A stretch of 64,000 bases of DNA, from contig JAVJQK010000138.1 in NCBI GenBank assembly GCA_040218145.1, positions 49,010-113,009 on the forward strand, read 5' to 3'. This stretch comes from Sandaracinaceae bacterium (GTDB lineage Bacteria > Myxococcota_A > Polyangia > Polyangiales > Sandaracinaceae). The translations under genes and the position numbers were made by a program. Of the stretch, positions 35,090 through 43,000 are shown in pieces. The notes below the pieces were generated by a model that was given only the letters and a program-made list of their open reading frames with translations, was not told the origin of the DNA and did no database searches. Position 1 is the first letter of the stretch. Each line of letters starts with the position of its first letter.

Positions 35090-35966
35090 GAGCTGGGCGG
35101 CCGGGCGAGGTGCGGACGACAACCCGCGGCTCGTCGGGCAGATCTACTTCCCGAGGGACGACGCCAACCTCGACCCTCAAGATGTGGGCACTCTCAACCG
35201 CCTCGTGGAGGAGTATCGTCGAGTGATCGTCGGATATCGCGTGGAGCTGCTGTTCGCTGGCCACGCCGATCACCGGGCCAGCGCCGACTACAACGTGGGT
35301 CTGGCCATGCGGCGGGCAGATGCGGTCTCGCACTTCCTGCGGGCGAGGCTCGGAAGGAGCCCCAACTACAGCGGGTTCCGCCTGCTCTCCTTCGGAGAGC
35401 GTCACGCGAGGCAAGCTGGCGCGTCGTTGGCGCAGATGATGGGTGAGAGACGCGTCGACATCGTCACTACCTATCTGCACCCGTCGCGTCGTCGCTTCGT
35501 CGTAGACACTCCGCTGCGTGTCACCGGCGCGGTGCCGGAGGTGGATCGGATCGTGTACCGTGAGTTCTCTTCGCACGATGCCGAGAACATGGCTCATCCC
35601 GCGGGACCGCAGGGCTCGAGCCTCGCCGGCGAGGCCATCAGATCCATGGTGTCGGCCCTTCGCGGAGACGAGCGCGAGCATCGTCGCCAGACCGCGAGGT
35701 TCCCCGTGACGCACCGCGTGAATCGCGTCGCTATCGACGAGCATCGCGACGTCCGGCGTGACTGGCCGGCGCGAGTGGCCATCAAGCACGTGGAGGTCCG
35801 GTACGAATGGGGCCCGCCGGCCCCGCGGGTCACCGTAGAAAGAACGGTACTCCGTGAGCTGCACATCAACGATCGCCGCGTCCAACACGCGGAGCATTCC
35901 GAGTCGTACACGGTGGTCCGCGGTGAGGCCGAGGCACATCCGCTCCTCTTCCCGCCCAACCCGTAG
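35079..35966 (+). CDS. OmpA-like domain protein without signal peptide
   Basis: A 295-residue protein starting at GTG 35079 inside the upstream membrane-protein gene. Residues about 18-125 match an OmpA/MotB C-terminal peptidoglycan-binding domain: GQIYFPRDDANLDPQDVGTL, VELLFAGHADHRASADYNVG, LAMRRADAVSHFLRARLG, LLSFGERHA. It lacks a signal peptide or membrane anchor, so export would need another route or it acts inside. The C-terminal half (VNRVAIDEHRDVRRDWPARV, VEVRYEWGPPAPRVTVER) is of unknown type. Such OmpA-only proteins are found with contractile-injection or tailocin-like clusters, but no such genes are visible here. Confidence 0.75.
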   Translation: MQARSWAAGRGADDNPRLVGQIYFPRDDANLDPQDVGTLNRLVEEYRRVIVGYRVELLFAGHADHRASADYNVGLAMRRADAVSHFLRARLGRSPNYSGFRLLSFGERHARQAGASLAQMMGERRVDIVTTYLHPSRRRFVVDTPLRVTGAVPEVDRIVYREFSSHDAENMAHPAGPQGSSLAGEAIRSMVSALRGDEREHRRQTARFPVTHRVNRVAIDEHRDVRRDWPARVAIKHVEVRYEWGPPAPRVTVERTVLRELHINDRRVQHAEHSESYTVVRGEAEAHPLLFPPNP

Positions 35967-36212
35967 AGGAAGTCGTATCGCCAGAGCCAGCGACGAAGGC
36001 GAAGTTGAGTTCGCCAGCGGGAGGCTGACCCGCGTCCGCGGGTATAGCATTCGTGCAACACCCCCTCGGTCGACGCCTGTAGCAGCAATGCTCGTATCGA
36101 TGCGCGGCCGAGCGCGATAGGCTCTTTTCAGAGGGGCCACGTTCCGCTGATGCTGCCGTTGGACACACATGCTTGATGACTCGACCGGCCAGCTCGTTGT
36201 AGGTTCGGGTCC

Positions 36213-37115
36213 ATGGAGGTAGCTCTCCCAGGCGACGCGGACGGTCTGGTTCGCTTGCTCACCTCCTCCGAGGTGCCGCAAGCCAACCGCGCGGACCGTG
36301 TGCTCGAGCTCGTGCAGCGGCGCGTGCGCGGTGTGGCGCTCGAGCCGGAGGCGCTTGGCTGGCATCGGCGGGATGTCCGCTACTACGCGCACGCGGCTTC
36401 GCTGCTCGGGCTGCTCGACGCGGCGGGCCAGCCCACGCCTGCCGCCCAACAGGTCGCCGAGGCCGAGACGCCGCTCGCCGCGCTGGCGCGCTGCTTCGCC
36501 GACTCGCCCCTCGCCCGCGCCTGGGTCGACTACGCCCAGACGCCCCTCGCCAGCCTCGACCCGGCCACCGCCGAGGCGTTCCTCGCGGCGCGCTCGGAGC
36601 TCGCGCCCTCCACCGCCAAGCGTCGCGCGGCCACCCTCCGCAGCTGGCACGACACGCTGGCTCCCCTCCTCCGCCCTACCGAGGCGCGCACCCTCCGCGC
36701 GCCGGTGAAGCAAGCCGCCCTCCGGCTCGAGGCCCACCCCATGGACGACATCCCCGCTGACGCTCGCGCGCTGTTCGCGCGCTCCGCCGAGCACCTCGAT
36801 CCCGACCAGGTCGCCGCGCTCCGGCAGGCGCTGCGCGATCACCTCGACGAGATCCGCGCCGCCGCGCAGTCGAACGAGCTGCTCCCGCTCGACATCGCGC
36901 AGGAGATCGCCGAGAAGTGCGACGCGCTGCTCCGCGGGCACGCGGGCCTCCCCCCCGAGCACGGCGCCCTCGTGGTGGCCGCGGCGCGGTACTTCATCTC
37001 CAGCGACGACGCGCGGCCGGACCTCCAAGGCGTGCTCGGCCTCGACGACGACGCCGCCGTCTTCAACCACGCCGCCCGTCAGATCGGGCGGGGCGACCTC
37101 GTCATCGACGTATGA
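36213..37115 (+). CDS. DUF1232-like protein, first gene of helicase-methyltransferase operon
   Basis: A 300-residue, mostly helical cytosolic protein. Its N-terminal two-thirds (RVLELVQRRVRGVALEPEAL, RRDVRYYAHAASLLGLLDAA, RRAATLRSWHDTLAPLL) look like winged-helix/alpha segments common in defence-island accessory proteins. The C-terminus (ALVVAAARYFISSDDARPDL, LGLDDDAAVFNHAARQIGRG) matches the DUF1232/YkvA pattern AxxYFxSxxDxxPDxxGxLGxxDDAxV. The TGA overlaps the ATG of the helicase gene (ATGA), indicating tight co-expression. It probably has a structural or regulatory role with the helicase and methyltransferase, by association only. Confidence 0.8.
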   Translation: MEVALPGDADGLVRLLTSSEVPQANRADRVLELVQRRVRGVALEPEALGWHRRDVRYYAHAASLLGLLDAAGQPTPAAQQVAEAETPLAALARCFADSPLARAWVDYAQTPLASLDPATAEAFLAARSELAPSTAKRRAATLRSWHDTLAPLLRPTEARTLRAPVKQAALRLEAHPMDDIPADARALFARSAEHLDPDQVAALRQALRDHLDEIRAAAQSNELLPLDIAQEIAEKCDALLRGHAGLPPEHGALVVAAARYFISSDDARPDLQGVLGLDDDAAVFNHAARQIGRGDLVIDV

Positions 37116-40015
37116 GCGCCGCACGTTCGTATGCGCCGGGCTCGCGGGTGCGGGTCCGCGGCGAAGAGTGGGTGGTCGAGAAGTCGATGCCCGTGCGCGG
37201 CAAGGCGGGGCTCGCGCACTCGGTGCACGTGCAGGGGCTGACCGAGCTGGTCCGCCACCACAAGGCCATCTTCGTCGACGACATCGACCGCATCGAGCCG
37301 CTCGCCCCCGAGGACACGCGGCTCGTGCTCGACGACTCGGCCGCGTACCGCAAGACGCGGCTCTTCTTCGAGACGCTGCTCCGCCGCACGCCGCCCACCG
37401 ACGACCTGGTGCACCTCGGCCACCGCGCGGCGATGGACCCGATGGCGTATCAGATGGTCCCCGCGCGCAACGCGCTGAGCGAGCTGCGCCAGCGCATCCT
37501 CATCGCGGACGGGGTCGGGCTCGGCAAGACGATCGAGATCGGCATCCTGCTCAGCGAGCTCATCAAGCGCGGCCGCGGCCGGCGCATCCTCGTGGTCGCC
37601 ATCCGCTCCATGCTCGCGCAGCTCCAGCAGGAGCTCTGGGTGCGCTTCGCGCTGCCGCTCGTGCGCCTCGACTCGGAGGGCATCCGCCGCGTGCACGTGA
37701 AGATCCCGAGCAACAAGAACCCGTTCTCGCACTTCGACCGCGCCATCCTCAGCGTCGACACGCTCAAGAACGACGGCCGCTACCGCGCGTGGCTCGAGCA
37801 GACGCGCTGGGACGCCATCGTGGTCGACGAGTGCCACAACGTCGCCAACCGCGGCAGCCAGCGGGAGGCGCTCGCGCGACTGCTCGCCGCCACCACCGAC
37901 ACCCTGGTGCTCACCAGCGCCACCCCGCACAACGGCCGGCCCGAGAGCTTCGCCAACCTGATGCGCATGCTCGACCCGTCGGCCATCGCGGACGAGAAGG
38001 ACTTCAGCCACGAGGACGTCGAGCACCTCTTCGTGCGCCGCTTCAAGAAGGACGTGGAGGCGGAGGCCGGCGCGAGCTTCACCGAGCGCGAGATCCACCG
38101 GGCCGAGGTGCAGGCCAGCCCCGAGGAGGAGCGCGCCCTCGCCGCCCTGCGCTCGCTGACCCTGCACACCCTCGGCAAGAGCCGCCACGGGGTCGACCGC
38201 CTCTTCCCCTGGACCCTGGTCAAGGCGTTCCTCTCCAGCCCCCACGCCTGCCTCGAGAGCATCGACGAGCGCCTGAAGCGCCTCGACGCCGCGCTGAAGG
38301 ACGAGCACCCGCACGCCCAGGTCCTGCGCGAAGACGCCGAGAGCCTCCGCGAGCTCCGCGGCCTCGTCGAGGCGTGCTTGGGTGGCTTCACCAAGCTCGG
38401 CCGGCTCATCGAGGAGCTCCGCGCGATCGGCTTCGACGGCTCGGCCGCCTCGCCGCGCGTGCTCGTCTTCTCCGAGCGCATCCGCACCCTCGAGATGCTG
38501 CGCGCCGAGCTCGCCCGCGCCTTCGGGGTGGCGGAGGAGGGCGGCCCCATCGCCACCTTCGACGCCAGCAACCTCAGCGACGTGGAGCAGGGCCAGCTCA
38601 TCGAGAGCTTCGGCAAGAAGGACAGCCGCCTGCGCCTGTTGCTCGCCAGCGACGCCGCGTCCGAGGGCGTGAACCTGCACTACTTCTGCCATCACCTCTT
38701 CCACTTCGACGTGCCCTGGTCGCTCATCCGCATCGAGCAGCGCATGGGCCGCATCGACCGCTACGGGCAGACCGAGACCCCGCACCTGACCTACCTGCTC
38801 ACCACCACCGAGGAGCAGGGCGCCGACCAGCTCATCGTGCGCCGCCTGGTCGAGAAGGAGGAGCAGGTCCACCAGAACCTCGGCGACGCGGGCGTGGTGC
38901 TCGGTCTCTACGACCCGCAGCTCGAGGAGGACACGCTCGTCGAGGGCGCGGCCGAGGGCAAAGACGCCGCCCAGCTCATCCCCGACGCGCCGCCCCCCGT
39001 GAACGCCGACGGCGGCATCGATCTGCTCGCGCTCCTCGCGCAGGTCCAGGCCGCGGCCCCCGGCGCCGAGCCCCTCCCCGAGGCCACCACCCGGGACATC
39101 AGCCTCTTCCCCAGCGACTACGCCTTCGCCAAGACCGCCCTCGCCGCCGTGCAGGACGATCCGGTCACGGGGGAGGGCGCCTTGCAGTGGGAGGCCGACG
39201 ACGCCCACCAGCTCGTCCGCGTCTACGCGCCCGAGGGCTTCACCCGCTGGCGCGAGCCCTTCTTGCCCGACGAGGCCGTGCCCGCGCGCGGCCAGCCCTA
39301 TCGCCTCGTCGCCGACCGCGCGATCGTGATGGAGCAGATCCAGGCCGCGCGCGACAACGAGGGCGCCTGGCCGGGCTACCACCTCCTCTGGGAGCAGCAC
39401 CCGCTGATGGAGTGGCTGCTCGACTGCCTCGCCGCCGTCTACGCGCGGCACGAGGCCCCCGTGCTCCACGCCCCGCGCCTCGGCGCCCAGCGCTCGGTCT
39501 TCCTCTTCACCAGCCTCATCAGCAACGAGAGCAGCCAGCCCGTGCTCGCCAAGTGGTTCGGCGTGCAGATGCGGACCAAGGGGAACTACGAAGGGACGAT
39601 CGAGCTCGAGGAGCTGCTCGCGCTGACCGGCTTCGACCGCGAGCTCGTCAACGCGGGCGCGAAGCTGCCCCTCGAAGACCTGCAACGGCACGTGCCCGCC
39701 GCCGTCCAGCACGCGCGCGCCCACATCGACGAGGCGTACCAGGCCATCCTCGGCCGCCTCCGCAAGGACGTGCGCAAGCCCGCCCGCCGCCTCGACGCGT
39801 GGAAGCGCAAGTCCGAGGCCCTGCTCGACGCCAAGGAGCAGCGCCTCCGCGCCCGCAACGACGGCCAGATCCCCAAGCTGCACGAGGGCCGCCTGAAGGA
39901 GCAGCGCCGCCACGTCGAGCGCTTCGTCGCCGACCAGAGCCGGTGGCAGAAGACCCTCGTGCGTCACGGCGAGCCCTTCGTGCGCCTCGTGGCCGTGTTC
40001 ACGGGAGGCGAGTGA
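37112..40015 (+). CDS. SNF2-family helicase/translocase
   Basis: A 967-residue superfamily 2 ATPase. Motifs: Walker A GVGLGKT with Lys139, DEAH-type box DECH (residues 239-242), motif III LTSATPHNG, then the second RecA domain with VLVFSERIRTLEML, LASDAASEGVNLHYFCHHLF and motif VI RIEQRMGRIDRYGQ. The C-terminal 300 residues (LISNESSQPVLAKWFGVQMR, KDVRKPARRLDAWKRKSEAL) are helical and specific to the defence-associated SNF2 group found with DrmD/BrxHII-like proteins. It presumably moves along or remodels DNA with the methyltransferase. It is coupled to the DUF1232 gene upstream and ends one base before the methyltransferase ATG. Confidence 0.92.
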   Translation: MSAARSYAPGSRVRVRGEEWVVEKSMPVRGKAGLAHSVHVQGLTELVRHHKAIFVDDIDRIEPLAPEDTRLVLDDSAAYRKTRLFFETLLRRTPPTDDLVHLGHRAAMDPMAYQMVPARNALSELRQRILIADGVGLGKTIEIGILLSELIKRGRGRRILVVAIRSMLAQLQQELWVRFALPLVRLDSEGIRRVHVKIPSNKNPFSHFDRAILSVDTLKNDGRYRAWLEQTRWDAIVVDECHNVANRGSQREALARLLAATTDTLVLTSATPHNGRPESFANLMRMLDPSAIADEKDFSHEDVEHLFVRRFKKDVEAEAGASFTEREIHRAEVQASPEEERALAALRSLTLHTLGKSRHGVDRLFPWTLVKAFLSSPHACLESIDERLKRLDAALKDEHPHAQVLREDAESLRELRGLVEACLGGFTKLGRLIEELRAIGFDGSAASPRVLVFSERIRTLEMLRAELARAFGVAEEGGPIATFDASNLSDVEQGQLIESFGKKDSRLRLLLASDAASEGVNLHYFCHHLFHFDVPWSLIRIEQRMGRIDRYGQTETPHLTYLLTTTEEQGADQLIVRRLVEKEEQVHQNLGDAGVVLGLYDPQLEEDTLVEGAAEGKDAAQLIPDAPPPVNADGGIDLLALLAQVQAAAPGAEPLPEATTRDISLFPSDYAFAKTALAAVQDDPVTGEGALQWEADDAHQLVRVYAPEGFTRWREPFLPDEAVPARGQPYRLVADRAIVMEQIQAARDNEGAWPGYHLLWEQHPLMEWLLDCLAAVYARHEAPVLHAPRLGAQRSVFLFTSLISNESSQPVLAKWFGVQMRTKGNYEGTIELEELLALTGFDRELVNAGAKLPLEDLQRHVPAAVQHARAHIDEAYQAILGRLRKDVRKPARRLDAWKRKSEALLDAKEQRLRARNDGQIPKLHEGRLKEQRRHVERFVADQSRWQKTLVRHGEPFVRLVAVFTGGE

Positions 40016-40016
40016 C

Positions 40017-43000
40017 ATGGCCGTCGACCTGACCGGCATCGACAACGTCAACGAGTTCTTCAGCCAGCACTACCTGGACGAGCTGCTCGTCAAGGACCTG
40101 AAGGACCTCCGCAAGGAGTGGAAGGCCGGCGACGACAAGAGCCCGCCCGAGCGGCTCCGCGCCCGGGCCCGCGCCTTCACCAAGGCCCTCAACGAGGCGG
40201 CCAAGCTCAGCCGCCCCGCCGACCTCTACGACGTCGCGCACCCCGTCCAGGTCTCCATCGCCGAGGCCCTCGGCTACCCCTACCAGCACGGCGCGACCTT
40301 CGAGCTCGACGACGGCGAGGCGCTCCCTTGCATCCACCGTGTCGATCGGAAGGGGGTCGATCAAAAGGGCGAGCCCTATCTGCTCGTGGTCGAGGGCCGC
40401 TTCACGGCCGAGGCCGAGGGCGCGCTCGACGTCGGGCTCGCCGCTGCGCAGCAGGTGGACGACGCGCTCGCCCTCCCGAAGGACAGCCTCTCCAAGCTCC
40501 TCGGCCGGGCCTTCGCCCAGGAGCGGCACCCGCGCTGGATCGTCGTCCTCGCCGGCAAGGAGGCCTACCTCGCCGAGCGCGCGCGCTGGGGCCGCGGCCG
40601 CCACCTCCGCTTCGACTTCACCGAGCTGTTCGGCCGCAAGGACAAGAACGCGCTCGCCATCACCGCCGCGCTGCTCGGCAAGAGCGCCCTCGCCCCGGAC
40701 GACGGCGCCCCCCTGCACGACACCCTCGACGAGAACAGCCACAAGCACGCCTACGGCGTCTCGAGCGACCTGAAGTACGCGGCCCGCAAGGCGGTCGAGC
40801 TGCTCGGCAACGAGTGGGTCCACTACCAGCGCACCACCGGCAAGCAGGCCCTCTACGGGGAGCACGTCTCGCGCGAGCTCACCGAGGAGTGCCTCATCTA
40901 CCTCTACCGGCTGCTCTTCCTCTTCTACGCCGAGGCGCGCGCGGCCGAGCTGCGCAGCCTGCCGATGAACAGCGAGGAGTACCGCCAGGGCTACAGCCTC
41001 GAGGCCCTGCGCGACCTCGAGATGGTCCCGCTCAACACGCCCGCCGCGCGCGACGGCTTCTTCCTCCACGAGAGCCTCAGCACCCTCTTCGCCCTGGTGA
41101 ACGAGGGCCACCAGCTCCCCAAGCAGGAGGCGCTCGCCTTCGAGCAGTACGAGCCCGGCTTCGAGATCGACGGCGTGCACAGCCCCCTGTTCGACCCGCG
41201 CCTCACGCCGCGCCTGAGCCGCACCAAGCTGCGCAACAGCGTCGTCCAGGAGATCCTCCAGCTCCTGTCGCTCAGCCGCGAGGGCCGCCGGGGCCGGGGC
41301 AACCGCGCCTGGGGCCGGGGCCGCATCAGCTACGCCCAGCTCGGCATCAACCAGCTCGGCGCGGTCTACGAGGGCCTCCTCAGCTACACCGGCTTCTTCG
41401 CGAACGAGACCCTCTACGAGGTGCACAAGGCGGGCGCGAAGGTCGACGAGACCGACCAGGCCTTCTTCGTCCCCGAGAGCGAGCTCGACCGCTACTCCGA
41501 AGAGGAGCTCGCCTTCGAGGGCGAGGACGGCCAGCCCGCGCGCCGCCGCTACGACCCCGGCACCTTCATCTTCCGCCTGGCCGGCCGCGACCGCGAGACC
41601 AGCGCCAGCTACTACACCCCCGAGGTCCTCACCGACTGCCTGGTCAAGTACGCCCTGAAGGAGCTGCTCGACGGCGGCATGGAGCCCGATCCGGAGCGCC
41701 CGCCGCTCGAGGCCGACGCCATCCTCGACCTGACCGTGTGCGAGCCGGCGATGGGCTCGGGCGCCTTCCTCGTCGAGGCGATCGACCAGCTCGCCGACGC
41801 CTACCTCCAGCGCAAGCAGAAGGAGCTGGGCGAGATCCTCGAGCCCGAGCGCTACGCCCTCGAGAAGCAGAAGGTCGCCACCCACATCGCCGCCCACAAC
41901 TGCTACGGCGTCGACCTCAACCCCATGGCCGCGCGCCTCGCCGGCGTGAGCCTGTGGCTCGCCACCATGCACCAGGGCCAGGAGGCGCCCTGGTTCGGGG
42001 CCCGCCTCGCGGTCGGCAACAGCCTCGTCGGCGCGCGCCTCGCCGTCTGGCACGCCGACGACCTGAAGACCGACGACGGCCTGAAGAAGGAGCTCACCAA
42101 GGTCCTCAAGAAGCACGGCGGCCGTGGGGATCTGGAAGAGGCGGTCGAGGCCGTGCTCCAGGTCGCGAAGGGCGCGGACGACGCGCGCGACGCCGTGCGC
42201 CGGGTCTTCGCCGACGCGAAAAAGCGCTGGGCCATCGAGGACGAGGAGCGCGAGGGCGACCCGCCGACCGAGGAGCGGCGCCAGCAGCTCGCCAAGGACC
42301 TCAAGAAGGCGATCGGTGACTTCAAGCTCCCGCGTCACCACCGCAAGCCGCCCGAACAGCTCGCGGCGGCCAAGGTGGTGGCGGGCGAGCGCGACCCGCA
42401 GACCGTCTACCACTTCCTCCTGCCCGACGCGGGCATGAGCCCGTTCGACAAGGACAAGGCGGTCAAGGAGCTCGTCCCGGACGACGTCGAGCGGCTCAAG
42501 GCGTGGCGCAAGACGCTGACCGCGAAGTACGGCAAGGAAGACGTCGCGCGGCTGCTGCGGCTGAGCGCCAAGGTCGACGAGCTCTACCGTCGGTACGTCG
42601 AGGACCGGCGCGACGTGCTCCGGCGCTGCCGGGCGCGGGTGGAGGTGTGGCCGAACGCGGGGGAGGGCGAGTCCCTGCCCATCTCGTCGCGCATGAAGGC
42701 GCTCGACGCGCTGAAGGCCGAGGGCATGCCGCACGCGCGGCTGAAGGCCGTGATGGATCTGTGGGCCGCGCAGTGGGCCTGGCCGCTCCGCGCGTCGGAG
42801 CAGCTCCCGTCACGCGACGCGTGGTGGAGCGAGTGCGAGCGCCTGCTGGGCGTCGAGGTGTCCGAGCTGAACTCGCTGGAGCGGCAGCTCGAGCTGATGC
42901 CGGAGACCATCCCGCCGCCCGCGGACGAGGAGGCGGTCGAGGCGCCGGATGTCGTTGCGGATGTGTGCTCGCGGCTGCGGCCGCTGCACTGGGAGCTGGA

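Noticed and set aside
37079..42734. Long minus-strand frames (990 and 911 codons) across the helicase and methyltransferase genes
   Set aside because: They oppose genes with complete catalytic motifs; their translations are low-complexity and lack any motif.
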